Of a DNA stretch of 64,000 nucleotides, positions 27,303 through 36,725 are shown in pieces; the stretch's first letter is position 1; each line of letters opens with the position of its first letter. The stretch is from contig NZ_CP081295.1 of the NCBI RefSeq assembly GCF_019711375.1, positions 1 to 64,000 on the forward strand. Reading direction: 5' to 3'. The notes beneath the pieces were generated by a model. That model was not told the origin of the DNA and ran no database searches. It worked only from the letters and a program-made list of their open reading frames with translations. This DNA comes from Qipengyuania aurantiaca. Its GTDB lineage: Bacteria > Pseudomonadota > Alphaproteobacteria > Sphingomonadales > Sphingomonadaceae. A program made the translations under genes and the position numbers.

Positions 27303-29407
27303 GCGACCTCCGTGTTGTGTTGAGGACCATTGCCCGAAATCATCTGTTGCGCCGCGTGGAGCGGCAGGCTGATCGTGAAGCGCGTGCCGAGGCCCTCGCG
27401 CGATTCGACGTCGAGCCGCCCGCCCATCGCGCGGATCAGTTCGCGCGCTTCGTAGGCGCCGATGCCGAAGCCGCCCTCCTTGCTGGAGACGAAGGGCTTG
27501 AACAACCCGCGCCGCAGGAAAGCCGGGCTCATGCCCTTGCCGCTGTCGATCACTTGCACCACACCGCACACCCCGTCGCTATAGGCTTCGAGCATGACGG
27601 GATTGTCCTCGCCACTGGCGTCGATCGCGTTCTGGACGATATGCGCCAGCGCCTGTTCGAGAGCCTCGACCTGCCCGCTCACCCGCATCGGTTCGCTGCG
27701 CACCAGCGTGACCTTGTGATGGCGTTCGAACCGATCGACGATGGTGCGAACCGTGCCGGCCATATCGAACGGTTCGAGCGTATCGTGCGAGGCCTTGCCA
27801 TAGCGGCCCAGCCGCGCGAGCATCTGGTTGAGCTTGTCCGCGCTGTTGCGCACCGTCACCAGCATGTCCTTGCGGAATTCCGGCTTGTCGGCGTGCTTTT
27901 CCGCGTTGCGCAGCAGCAGCGACATCTGGCTGGAAAGGTTCTTGATGTCGTGCATCACGAAGGCCATCCGGCGGTTGAATTCGTCGAAGCGAGCCGCTTC
28001 CGAAAGCGCTTCCTGCCCGGCCTGTTCGGCGAGATAGCTTGCCAGCTGCTGGCCTACGATGCCGAGGAGGTCGAAATCTTCCCAGTCGAGGCGACGCTCG
28101 ACCAATGGGCGGGCAAGCACGATGACCCCTACGAGCCGGTCGTAGTGCAGCAGCGGCACGGCGGCCCAGGCGCGCGGAGTATCCAGCAGCCACTGGGGCA
28201 CGTGCTGCAATTCGCCCTGATGCTCGATACCGGACCGCGCCTCGTCGAAGGCGAGGATCAGGCCCTCGCGCTCGAAAATTTGCGCAAGTTCGCAGGGCAC
28301 AGGATCCGGCGGCACGTCGAGGTCCGGCCAGCGCCAATGGCCGCCGTACACCAGATCGCCGTCCTCATTCGCCAGTAGCAGCGCGCCCGAGGGGCTGTCG
28401 GTGATGTCGGCCATGGACTTAACCGCGCGCTCCTGCAGGCTGACCTCGTCGAGGCCGGAGCGCCCGATGGTATGGGTGAAGCGGATCCACTCGTTGCGGT
28501 AATCATAGCGGTGCTTGAAGAGGTGCTTGATCGCCGTTACGCGCAGCCAGCCTCGCAAATGGTCGGAGGGCAGCCAGATCAGCGCCAGCGCGCCTGCGGC
28601 AATCACCAGTCCGACCTGGGTCAGCCGCGCGCCGCTGCCCGCAACGATGTCCAGCCAGTTGGCCAGCGTCAGCATCGCCGCAAGATAGCCGCCGATTACC
28701 AGCAGCGAGAGAAAGCGGAAGGTGACCGCGCGCGATGGGCTGAAGGTGAGGCCCGCTGCGGCGCGGTTGAAACCGATGGCGAAAGGCACGGCAACAATCG
28801 CTACGGCCAGCCCGCGCACCGCAACCAGTGCGCCGACATAGCCTTCGGCGAGATAGGCGACGGTGTAGAAATTGAGCGAGAAGGCCCACAGGCCCGCCAT
28901 GGCGGCCGCGTTCCAGCGCAGGATGCGCCGCGAGGATGGCGCGGCACCGACATAAAGGTTGTGCAGCAGGACCAGCGCACCGACGGCCACCAGCATGCGG
29001 AAGATGGCCGAAGTTTGCATCGCCAGAGCGGCAACCTCGCCCTCACCTCCCGAACTGTGGGCCAATGCGAGCAGCGCGAATTGCAGCAGCTCGACGAAGC
29101 CGAGGGCCAGCACCGCAGGGCGCACGAGCCGGATACTCTCGTCGCGCCCGTCGTTGCCGAACAGGCGGAACAGGACGAAAATCCACGCGAGGTTGGCCGC
29201 GACCTCGGTCAGGCCGACGATGATCTGGCCGGGATGAAAGCTGGCGGCGGCAACGCACCAGTTAGCCGTCAACGCAAGGGCAATGACCGCTGCCCAAAGA
29301 TCGGAACGGGTCTTCGCGCCGTTACGGGCGATCCACAGGGCCGCAAGGCCGCTGACCACCGCGCCGATCGAATAGAAGATGTAGGAGAGCGAACCGGCCC
29401 ATTCCAT
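27299..29407 (-). CDS. prsK: PEP-CTERM system histidine kinase PrsK
   Basis: PrsK is a membrane histidine kinase of 702 aa. About nine N-terminal membrane helices (to about residue 280) precede a GAF-like domain (around residues 300-460) and a kinase core. The phospho-acceptor box is FVMHDIKNLSSQMSLLLRN, the N box VQNAIDASGED, and the G2 box GGFGIGAYEARELIRAMGG. The D-I-K-N variant after the His is characteristic of PrsK. No exosortase or polysaccharide cluster is in the window, so the pair is an orphan here. Confidence 0.9.
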   Translation of the reverse strand: MEWAGSLSYIFYSIGAVVSGLAALWIARNGAKTRSDLWAAVIALALTANWCVAAASFHPGQIIVGLTEVAANLAWIFVLFRLFGNDGRDESIRLVRPAVLALGFVELLQFALLALAHSSGGEGEVAALAMQTSAIFRMLVAVGALVLLHNLYVGAAPSSRRILRWNAAAMAGLWAFSLNFYTVAYLAEGYVGALVAVRGLAVAIVAVPFAIGFNRAAAGLTFSPSRAVTFRFLSLLVIGGYLAAMLTLANWLDIVAGSGARLTQVGLVIAAGALALIWLPSDHLRGWLRVTAIKHLFKHRYDYRNEWIRFTHTIGRSGLDEVSLQERAVKSMADITDSPSGALLLANEDGDLVYGGHWRWPDLDVPPDPVPCELAQIFEREGLILAFDEARSGIEHQGELQHVPQWLLDTPRAWAAVPLLHYDRLVGVIVLARPLVERRLDWEDFDLLGIVGQQLASYLAEQAGQEALSEAARFDEFNRRMAFVMHDIKNLSSQMSLLLRNAEKHADKPEFRKDMLVTVRNSADKLNQMLARLGRYGKASHDTLEPFDMAGTVRTIVDRFERHHKVTLVRSEPMRVSGQVEALEQALAHIVQNAIDASGEDNPVMLEAYSDGVCGVVQVIDSGKGMSPAFLRRGLFKPFVSSKEGGFGIGAYEARELIRAMGGRLDVESREGLGTRFTISLPLHAAQQMISGNGPQHNTEVA

Positions 29408-29539
29408 CAGGAGCGTCCCGTCCCGCCGATCATCCCGTTTCCGGCCATTGCAAACTCACCCACACCCGATGTTCCAAGGCATGGGCGTTAGGGCATAATG
29501 GTGAACTGTCGGTAAATTTTACAGCCTGTAAACCAAGAA

Positions 29540-29569
29540 GGCGACGCCTCCCCCAAGGGAAGCGTCGCC
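29540..29569 (-). terminator. Putative terminator after the 98-aa membrane protein
   Basis: On the minus strand GGCGACGC pairs with GCGTCGCC, with a small inner TCCC/GGGA stem, and is followed by a weak T-rich stretch TTCTT. Confidence 0.55.
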
Positions 29570-29600
29570 ATTCCTGACATCGGTTTGTGAAGCCGTGGAC

Positions 29601-29897
29601 TTAGTTTTCGACCGCGTCCTGCACGGCGTCGCCGGCGTTCTGCGCGGCTTCGCCGACCTGGCCGGCCGCTTCGCCGACTTCGTTGGCCGCGCCGGCCACG
29701 GCGTTGTCCTTCGCCACTTCGGCATCGCTCATCTGCGAAAAGATTACGAAAGCGCCGATGGCAAGTACGGCGAGCAAGATCAGGATGCCCCAGGAGGTCC
29801 CGCCGCCCGACCGGCGTTCATTGTCGGTGACGACGGTGTGCGTGGTGTGGGTGTTGCCCGCCGTGTCGGTGGTTTCGGTGATACGTTCTTCGGTCAT
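29601..29897 (-). CDS. Small single-pass membrane protein, 98 aa
   Basis: The N-terminal 33 residues are polar and rich in Thr, Glu and Asn. A membrane helix (WGILILLAVLAIGAFVIF, about residues 36-53) follows, and then an Ala/Glu/Val-rich amphipathic helix with repeated GEAAGQVGEAAQNAGDAV units. The repeat pattern resembles small stress or envelope proteins, but I recognise no family. It is a stand-alone unit with a hairpin downstream. Confidence 0.7.
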   Translation of the reverse strand: MTEERITETTDTAGNTHTTHTVVTDNERRSGGGTSWGILILLAVLAIGAFVIFSQMSDAEVAKDNAVAGAANEVGEAAGQVGEAAQNAGDAVQDAVEN

Positions 29898-29988
29898 GTT
29901 AGCTATCCTCGAATGGATATCGGAATGTGGCGAAAACGCGGCATCGGCTCCGGCGGTTCCGGATAAAGAGGGTTAACGGCGTATTTCT

Positions 29989-31371
29989 CTAACGTTCCCC
30001 GAACTCGAAAGGCGAGGTTCCGCGGCGCATCCGGTCGAAATGCAAGCGGCGTCCGCGTGGCGGGAGCGAGCGTTGCGGACAGCCTTCCCTGTGACACAGC
30101 GCACAGCCCGGCCCGATCGGCTGGGCATCGGCAGGACGCAGCGAGAGGCCACGCGCCTGCGCCAGATCGCTTGCCAGCACCGCCTCGATTCCGATGGCGA
30201 CGACAAAACGCGCCTCGCCCGGTGCGCCGCTGCCCTCCACACTGCGCATCATGGTGAGCCAGCCGCCCTGCCCCTCGGCCGCCTCCTCAAGACTGACGTA
30301 TTGGACGACCAGCTCGCCGCCGCGCTCGAAGGCGCGGTGCGCGTCCCACAGCGGGCAGGAGACGTCCTCGCCCGCAAAGCGCGCCGTGCTCGCGCCCATG
30401 AAGCTCTTGGAAAATTGCCCCGCCCTGTCGACGCGGACCATGAAGAAGGGCAGCCCGCGCTGGCCCACTCTCTGCAAGGTAGTGAGGCGGTGGGCGAGCT
30501 GTTCGAAGCTCACCGAGAAACGCCGTTCCAATACGGGCAGGTCGTACCCGGTCGCGTCGCACGCGCGCAGGAAACGGCCATAGGGCATCAGCAGGGCCGC
30601 TGCGAAATAGCCATCGAGATGCCGCTTGAAGAGCGCACGCGCCGCCTCGTCCTCGAACTTGGCGCCTTGGGCGATGCCCTGGATCGCCTCCTGCATCTCA
30701 AGCTGCGCGATCTTGAGCGCAAGCTGGAAATTGCGCGAGGCGGGCCCGAGCATCTCGGACAATTGCACCTGGCGGGCGTGAAGGTCGAGCCGGCTCAGGC
30801 TTTCCTGCAAGACCTCGCGCGGAAGGATGCGGACCGACAGTTGGTGGCGCTCACGCAGCCGCTCGGTCAGCGCAAGGCCGATATCGCCGCGCGACAGGCG
30901 CATTTCGTCGACAAGTTCTTCGGCCGCGTGGTCGAGATCGGCAAAATGGTTGCGCCAGCGTTCGATCTCGCGGCGCGAGGCGTCGAGCGGGTCGTAGGCG
31001 GCGGCCTGGCCCGGCCCCGCCTTGTCATAGAGCCGTGCGAAGGCGGCGGCGACTTGCGGAGAGGCGGAAAGAAATTCGTCCAGCTCCTCCCGGTCGATGG
31101 CGAGGTCGGAAAAGCGTTCATCGGCAAAGCGGCGGGCAAGGCCGTCCAGCCCGCCGATGGCTTCGTCTTCGCGGATGCTGCGCGGATCGAAATCGAATTG
31201 CTCGACCAGCGCCATGATGACACGCGCGCTGACGGGGCGCTGGTTGCGCTCGATGAGGTTGAGATAGCTGGGCGAGATCGAGAGCCGGCTGGCCATCGCC
31301 GCCTGCGTCAGGTTCTCGCGCTTGCGCAGCCGTCGGACAGCCGGTCCGGCGCGCACCACATCGTCGGCCAT
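29989..31371 (-). CDS. RamB/ScfR-type XRE regulator with ImmA/IrrE and DUF2083 regions
   Basis: The N-terminal 65 residues are an XRE helix-turn-helix (RRLRKRENLTQAAMASRLSISPSYLNLIERNQRPVS in two parts). A central ImmA/IrrE-like region follows, then a C-terminal half with several Cys (CPLWDAHRAF, GCALCHREGCP), typical of short-chain-acyl-CoA-responsive regulators such as RamB, PrpC regulators and ScfR. RamB controls the glyoxylate shunt in actinobacteria. Here the gene is divergent from isocitrate lyase with shared TTTGTAAA sites, so it very likely regulates aceA and itself. The effector is an inference. Confidence 0.85.
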   Translation of the reverse strand: MADDVVRAGPAVRRLRKRENLTQAAMASRLSISPSYLNLIERNQRPVSARVIMALVEQFDFDPRSIREDEAIGGLDGLARRFADERFSDLAIDREELDEFLSASPQVAAAFARLYDKAGPGQAAAYDPLDASRREIERWRNHFADLDHAAEELVDEMRLSRGDIGLALTERLRERHQLSVRILPREVLQESLSRLDLHARQVQLSEMLGPASRNFQLALKIAQLEMQEAIQGIAQGAKFEDEAARALFKRHLDGYFAAALLMPYGRFLRACDATGYDLPVLERRFSVSFEQLAHRLTTLQRVGQRGLPFFMVRVDRAGQFSKSFMGASTARFAGEDVSCPLWDAHRAFERGGELVVQYVSLEEAAEGQGGWLTMMRSVEGSGAPGEARFVVAIGIEAVLASDLAQARGLSLRPADAQPIGPGCALCHREGCPQRSLPPRGRRLHFDRMRRGTSPFEFGER

Positions 31372-31446
31372 TTGTAAATTCCTTTACAACATTACAGCCG
31401 AGATACGCCAATTTCGCGCGTTTGGACAAGATATTTTGTAAATTTC
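31371..31446. promoter_or_regulatory. Candidate operator sites in the regulator-aceA intergenic region
   Basis: TTTGTAAATT (31371-31380) is followed by its inverted partner CTTTACAAC (31382-31390), and a further TTTTGTAAATTTC lies at 31434-31446. The TTTGTAAA core resembles the TTTGCAAA core of RamB operators. The first copy overlaps the regulator start codon, which suggests autoregulation. Confidence 0.5.
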
Positions 31447-31528
31447 ACTGCCCAAACGCCCTCGCCAAGCGCATTGTCACTGCAACAGCCCGCCAGATTG
31501 CAGGGCGCCCCGGACAGGAGACAACGCC

Positions 31529-33127
31529 ATGACCTACCAGAGCCACATCGCGAAGATGAACGAGACCATCGCCCAGAACGGCGACAGCTGGGCAGCGATC
31601 GACGCCGCCAGCGCCGCGCGCATGGCCGTCCAGAACCGCTTCCCCACCGGCCTCGACATCGCGCGTAACACCGCGAAGATCATGCGCGAGGACATGGAAG
31701 CCTACGACAAGGATCCGGCGAACTACACCCAGTCGCTCGGCACCTGGCACGGGTTCATCGCCCAACAGAAGATGATCTCGATCAAGAAGCACTTCGGCAA
31801 CACGAAGCGCCGTTACCTCTACCTCTCGGGCTGGATGGTCGCCGCGCTGCGCAGCGACTTCGGTCCGCTGCCCGACCAGTCGATGCACGAGAAGACCAGC
31901 GTTCCGGCGCTGATCGAGGAGATCTACACCTTCCTCAAGCAGGCCGATGCCCGCGAACTGGGTGGTCTGTTCCGCGAGCTGGACGAAGCGAAGGAAAAGG
32001 GTGACGCGGTCGCCACGCACCGCCTGCTGCGCGAAATCGACGAGCACCAGACGCACGTCGTGCCGATCATCGCCGATATCGACGCCGGTTTCGGCAACGC
32101 CGAGGCGACCTACCTTCTCGCCAAGAAGATGATCGAGGCCGGTGCTTGCGCGCTGCAGATCGAAAACCAGGTGTCGGACGAAAAACAGTGCGGCCACCAG
32201 GACGGCAAGGTCACCGTGCCGCACGAGGACTTCCTCCAGAAGATCCGCGCCATCCGCTACGCCTTCCTCGAACTGGGCGTTCCCGACGGCATCATCGTCG
32301 CCCGCACCGACAGCCTCGGCGCTGGCCTGACCAAGCAGATCGCCTTCTCGAAGGAGCCTGGCGATCTGGGCGACCAGTACAACGCATTCCTTGATTGCGA
32401 CGAAGTCGATCCGGCCGAGATCAAGAACGGCCAGGTCTTCATCAGCCGCGACGGCAAGCTGATGGCGCCTAAGCGCCTGCCCTCGAACCTCTATCAGTTC
32501 CGTTCGGGTACCGGTGAGGACCGTTGTGTGCTCGACTGCATCACCGCGCTCCAGAACGGCGCCGACCTGCTGTGGATCGAGACCGAGAAGCCGCATGTCG
32601 AGCAGATCGCCGGGATGGTGGACCGCGTCCGCGAAGTGATCCCGAACGCCAAGCTGGTCTACAACAATTCGCCCAGCTTCAACTGGACGCTGAATTTCCG
32701 CCAGCAGATCTTCGATGCGTGGGAGAAGGAAGGCAAGGACGTGAGCGGTTACGATCGCGCCAAGCTGATGAGCATCGACTATGACGGCAGCGAACTTGCC
32801 GCCGAAGCCGACGAGAAGATCCGCACCTTCCAGGCCGATGCCGCAAAGCGCGCCGGTATCTTCCACCACCTCATCACCCTGCCGACCTACCACACGGCAG
32901 CGCTGAGCACGGACAACCTCGCTCGCGAATACTTCGGCGAACAGGCCATGCTCGGCTACGTCAAGAACGTGCAGCGCGAGGAAATCCGCCAGGGTATCGC
33001 CTGCGTGAAGCACCAGAACATGGCCGGTTCGGATATCGGCGATGACCACAAGGAATACTTTGCCGGCGAAGCGGCTCTCAAGGCCGGCGGCAAGGACAAC
33101 ACCATGAACCAGTTCGCTGCGGCGTAA
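31529..33127 (+). CDS. aceA: Isocitrate lyase (long form)
   Basis: This enzyme splits isocitrate to succinate and glyoxylate in the glyoxylate shunt, allowing growth on acetate or fatty acids. The catalytic loop K-Q-C-G-H with Cys221 is followed by QDGKVTVPHEDFL; the metal-binding region IADIDAGFGNAEATYLL lies just before, and NNSPSFNWTLNF near residue 395 is the active-site SPSFNW motif. At 532 aa it is the long AceA form, about 100 residues longer than the E. coli enzyme. AGGAGA precedes the ATG. Malate synthase is not in this window. Confidence 0.95.
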   Translation: MTYQSHIAKMNETIAQNGDSWAAIDAASAARMAVQNRFPTGLDIARNTAKIMREDMEAYDKDPANYTQSLGTWHGFIAQQKMISIKKHFGNTKRRYLYLSGWMVAALRSDFGPLPDQSMHEKTSVPALIEEIYTFLKQADARELGGLFRELDEAKEKGDAVATHRLLREIDEHQTHVVPIIADIDAGFGNAEATYLLAKKMIEAGACALQIENQVSDEKQCGHQDGKVTVPHEDFLQKIRAIRYAFLELGVPDGIIVARTDSLGAGLTKQIAFSKEPGDLGDQYNAFLDCDEVDPAEIKNGQVFISRDGKLMAPKRLPSNLYQFRSGTGEDRCVLDCITALQNGADLLWIETEKPHVEQIAGMVDRVREVIPNAKLVYNNSPSFNWTLNFRQQIFDAWEKEGKDVSGYDRAKLMSIDYDGSELAAEADEKIRTFQADAAKRAGIFHHLITLPTYHTAALSTDNLAREYFGEQAMLGYVKNVQREEIRQGIACVKHQNMAGSDIGDDHKEYFAGEAALKAGGKDNTMNQFAAA

Positions 33128-33138
33128 GGAGAGGAAGG

Positions 33139-33330
33139 ATGACTACGATGACCGAAGACACCCCGAAGACCGAGCCCGGCCGCGCGCGCGCCCTGTTCTC
33201 GACCGCCGATTTCCGCCTGCTGCGCACTGCTCTCACGAGCTACGCCCGCCAGACGGAAGACCGCGAGGAGCTGGCGAAGATCAATGCCCTGCACCACCGC
33301 CTCGGCACCTACGTGCCCTCGGACGGCTAA
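33139..33330 (+). CDS. Hypothetical protein, 63 aa, downstream of aceA
   Basis: It is a short, highly charged and probably helical protein (RALFSTADFRLLRTALTSYARQTEDREELAKINALHHRLGTY in two halves) that starts 11 bases after the aceA stop behind an AGAGGAAGG ribosome binding site. The position suggests co-transcription with aceA. No known domain was recognised. Confidence 0.65.
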   Translation: MTTMTEDTPKTEPGRARALFSTADFRLLRTALTSYARQTEDREELAKINALHHRLGTYVPSDG

Positions 33331-33362
33331 ACCTAGTTCACAAGTTCTCCTGGGGAGGAGAA

Positions 33363-33398
33363 ACGGCTGCCGGAGTGCCCCAACACTTCGGCAGCCGT
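33363..33398. terminator. Bidirectional terminator between the aceA unit and the M20 gene
   Basis: ACGGCTGCCG-G-AGTG pairs with CACT-T-CGGCAGCCGT around a CCCCAA-type loop. It lies between convergent genes and is followed by an AT-rich segment on the plus side. Confidence 0.65.
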
Positions 33399-33402
33399 CA
33401 AT

Positions 33403-34749
33403 TTATCCGCCGTTGGCGGGCATCAAATCCAGCGCCGCACTTGCCAACGCTTCTGCCCCGGTCCGCACAACCGCTTCGGCATCAGGCGCCCAGAACGGCG
33501 AATGGAGCGAAGGCAGAGGCTTGCCCTCTTCCTTAAGCGCGGTGAGCATTTCGGCGGGCGTGCCGCTGATCCAGAAGATCATCGATTTGACATTATCCGG
33601 GTCGGCGCGGCGGAACTGGCTGAAATCCTCGCCGCCCATGACCGCAGGCGCCTCGAACACGCGCTGCTCGCCGAAGCGGCTGCGGAACGCGGCAGCGCGC
33701 GCTTCGGTGAAGTCCGGATCGTTGAAGGTCGAGGGCGTATAGGGCTCCTCCACCGTCACCACCGGCATCAGCTCTTCCGGCAGCCCTGCCGTCACCGCCT
33801 CGCCCCGCGCGACGCGGCGGATGCCGTCGAGCAGCAGCTGGCGGCTTTCGTCCGAATAACTGCGTACGGTCAGTTGCAGCTTCGCCTCGTCAGAGATGAT
33901 GTTGTGCTTAGCGCCTGCATGGAAGCTGCCTACGGTGATGACTGCCGGATCGAGCGGCGAAGAGCTGCGGCTGACCACCGTCTGCAGCTTCATCACGATG
34001 GCGCTGCCCAGCACGATCGGGTCGACCGTGGTGTGCGGATAGGCACCGTGCCCGCCGATGCCTTTCACATGGATGTCCACGCTGTCGACATTGGCGAGTG
34101 CATAGCCAGGCGTGTAGCCGATCGTGCCTGCCGGAGCCGGCGCGGCTGCATCGTGAAAGGCGAGCACATATTCGGGCTTGGGGAAGCGGGAGTAGAGTCC
34201 GTCTTCGATCATCGCGATGGCGCCAAGCCCCAGCTCCTCGGCGGGCTGGAGGATCATCACCAGCGTACCGGACCATTCGTCCTTGCGTTCGGCAAGCAGC
34301 TGGGCCGCGCCAATGAAGCCCGCCATATGCGTGTCGTGCCCGCAGGCGTGCATGACGCCTGTCGTCACGCCGCTCGCGGGCGTGGCCGTGACCGTGCTCG
34401 CATAGGGCAGCCCGGTCTGCTCGATCACCGGCAGGCCGTCCATGTCGGCGCGCAGCATGACCACCGGGCCATCGCCGTTCTTCATCACCGAGACGACTCC
34501 CGTCTGCCCCACCCCTTCGGTCACCTCGAAGCCGAGCGCGCGCATCCGCTTGGCGAGCTTGGCGGCGGTCTCGTGCTCCTCGAAACTGAGTTCCGGATTG
34601 GCGTGGAGATCGCGGTAGAGCTCCATCAGGTCTGGCATGTCGTCCTCGAGGCTCGCGCGCAGGTCGTTGGCCTGTGCGGGCGAGGACAGGGCGCCCAGCG
34701 CAAGCGCGCAGGCGGTCATGGCGAGTGTAGGACGCAAGTAGGACATCAT
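33403..34749 (-). CDS. Secreted M20-family amidohydrolase/peptidase
   Basis: A signal peptide (MMSYLRPTLAMTACALALGALSSPAQA in two segments) exports this hydrolase. The M20D family motifs are clear: MLRADMDGLPV, HACGHDTHMAGFIGAA with the metal ligands, and LQPAEELGLGA with the catalytic Glu. The dimerisation domain contains GIGGHGAYPHTTVDP. The family removes acyl groups from N-acyl amino acids. The ATG pair at 34749/34746 follows GGGGAGA. Confidence 0.9.
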   Translation of the reverse strand: MMSYLRPTLAMTACALALGALSSPAQANDLRASLEDDMPDLMELYRDLHANPELSFEEHETAAKLAKRMRALGFEVTEGVGQTGVVSVMKNGDGPVVMLRADMDGLPVIEQTGLPYASTVTATPASGVTTGVMHACGHDTHMAGFIGAAQLLAERKDEWSGTLVMILQPAEELGLGAIAMIEDGLYSRFPKPEYVLAFHDAAAPAPAGTIGYTPGYALANVDSVDIHVKGIGGHGAYPHTTVDPIVLGSAIVMKLQTVVSRSSSPLDPAVITVGSFHAGAKHNIISDEAKLQLTVRSYSDESRQLLLDGIRRVARGEAVTAGLPEELMPVVTVEEPYTPSTFNDPDFTEARAAAFRSRFGEQRVFEAPAVMGGEDFSQFRRADPDNVKSMIFWISGTPAEMLTALKEEGKPLPSLHSPFWAPDAEAVVRTGAEALASAALDLMPANGG

Positions 34750-34871
34750 CAGGGTCTCCCCTCCAGGATGGAGCACATGGAGCACGGTCCTGGGAGCAAA
34801 ACCGCCCCCGGGCCGGCTTGTCTTGTCGGCGCGGGCGAGACTGGCACTTCGCACCGCTTTAGGAAAGCGCG

Positions 34872-36671
34872 TTAAAGCTGGTAGGTCAGCACCAGCCCGA
34901 TCGAGAGCGCGGTGACCATGATCCCGACCAGCGGCACGCCGGTCTTCACGTAATCGGCAAAATCATACGATCCTTCGGCCATGATCAGCATGTTCGTCTG
35001 GTAGGCGATGGGCGTCGCGTAAGAGAGGTTGCAGCCGAACAGCACCGCCAGCACCAGCGGTTCGGGTGGCAGGCCGAGCTGCGCGGCGATGGCGAAGGCG
35101 ATGGGCGTGCCCACCGTGGCCGCCGTCGCGTTGGAGGCGAAATTGGTGAGGAAGGTCACGAAGACCATGATCGCGGCCAGCACCAGCGCGGGCGAGAGAT
35201 ACTGGAGGCCGTAGGAGAGCGCTTGCCCCAGCCATTCCGCTGCCCCGCTTTCATCGATAATGCGTCCGATGGAGATACTCGCAGCGACCAGCACGATGAC
35301 CTGCGCCGACAAGGCCCGACCCACGCGATCGAACTTCACGCAGCCGGTCAGGAACATCAGGATCGCGCCCGCCAGCGCGGCAATGGCGATCGGCACGAGA
35401 CCGAAGGACGCGACCGCTACCGATCCCGCCATGATTGCGGCGGCCAGAACGGCCTTGGACCGACGGGGAAGCTCGCGCCGTCCTTCCAGCTGGAGCAGGC
35501 TGTCGGCGCTTGCAAAAGCCTCCAGATCGTCGGGCAGGCCCATGACCAGCAGCACGTCGCCTTCGCGGATGCGGATGTCGCCGACATCGCTGAACTCGTC
35601 CTTCTGGCCGATCAGCGTATCAGGCCGGTGGATGCCGACGACCGCCACCCCGTAAAGGTCGGCAATGCCCGAGGTCGGCAGGGTGCGGCTGGTAAGGCGG
35701 CTGTCGGCGGTGACGGTCATTTCCACGACCTGGATATCCTCGCCGCTTTCGTCGTGCTTGCGCTTGATGCGTTCGAGCACCCAGCCCGGAGCCGCTTCGC
35801 CGCGCATGACGGCAATGGCTTCCTCGATAGCCTCGTGCGTGCCCGAAACCTTGATCCGCTGGCCGGGGCGGAAGAGGCCCGGCTTCACGTCATGAAACTC
35901 GATTCCCGCCGGAAGGCGCGAGGCGATCTGTGACAGTTCGCGCCCGTTGAGCAGGCTGTTCTCGGTGACGCGGAGACGGGTGTAGAAACGCCGCATCTCG
36001 TGGGTCTGCTCGATCCGGTTGTCGTCGAGCATCTTGGGCATGACCAGCCAGAGATAAGGCAGCGCCACAAGCCCGGCGGCGAGCACGATGGGGGTGTAAT
36101 GGAACACGCTCATCATCGGCATGCCAAGATCGACCGCGATGGAGACCACGAGGATATTTGTGGACGTGCCGATGGTTGTCGCCAGACCACCGATCAGCGA
36201 GGCGGCGTTGAGCGGCATCAGCGTCTTCGATGCCGGCATGGCCCCGCGCGCGGCCAGCGTCACGAAAATCGGGATCAGCAGCACCAGCACCGGCGTGTTG
36301 TTGACGAACATCGACAACACGAAGGCCAGCATCAGCGACACCAGCAGGCCGATCTGGAGGTTGAACTTGAAAATCCGCTCCAGCACCCGCGCCGCCGGCT
36401 CCAAAGCCCCGGTGACGATCAGCCCGCGACCGAGGATCATCAGCGCGCAGATGGTGATCAGCGCGTAATGGCCGAAACCGCCAAAGGCGATGGCGAGGCC
36501 GTCGGTCGGCGACTGGCCTTCAAGCGGGAAGAAATAAAGCCCCACCGCGATCACGGCGATGGTCAGCAACGAGATGATCTCGATGGACATGCGCCCGCGC
36601 GCAAAAGCGATGAACATCGCCACGGTCACGACCATGGCGGCTATCGCGTGGTAGGACGGCATCCCGATCAT
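34872..36671 (-). CDS. SLC13 (DASS) family permease with two TrkA-C domains
   Basis: This is an inner-membrane transporter of 599 aa. An N-terminal set of about five to six helices contains SMFVNNTPVLVLLIPI and GGLATTIGTSTNILVVSIAVDLG, the sodium-site motif of DASS carriers. Two cytoplasmic RCK_C/TrkA-C domains lie at about residues 200-375, and a second helix set ends with FASNATAATVGTPIAFAIA. Members carry dicarboxylates or sulfate; the substrate is not evident here. Confidence 0.88.
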   Translation of the reverse strand: MIGMPSYHAIAAMVVTVAMFIAFARGRMSIEIISLLTIAVIAVGLYFFPLEGQSPTDGLAIAFGGFGHYALITICALMILGRGLIVTGALEPAARVLERIFKFNLQIGLLVSLMLAFVLSMFVNNTPVLVLLIPIFVTLAARGAMPASKTLMPLNAASLIGGLATTIGTSTNILVVSIAVDLGMPMMSVFHYTPIVLAAGLVALPYLWLVMPKMLDDNRIEQTHEMRRFYTRLRVTENSLLNGRELSQIASRLPAGIEFHDVKPGLFRPGQRIKVSGTHEAIEEAIAVMRGEAAPGWVLERIKRKHDESGEDIQVVEMTVTADSRLTSRTLPTSGIADLYGVAVVGIHRPDTLIGQKDEFSDVGDIRIREGDVLLVMGLPDDLEAFASADSLLQLEGRRELPRRSKAVLAAAIMAGSVAVASFGLVPIAIAALAGAILMFLTGCVKFDRVGRALSAQVIVLVAASISIGRIIDESGAAEWLGQALSYGLQYLSPALVLAAIMVFVTFLTNFASNATAATVGTPIAFAIAAQLGLPPEPLVLAVLFGCNLSYATPIAYQTNMLIMAEGSYDFADYVKTGVPLVGIMVTALSIGLVLTYQL

Positions 36672-36725
36672 GCGGGAGGGTGAATTCCATCCCTACCGCA
36701 CAATATCAAGCGCTTTTGCTTGGAA

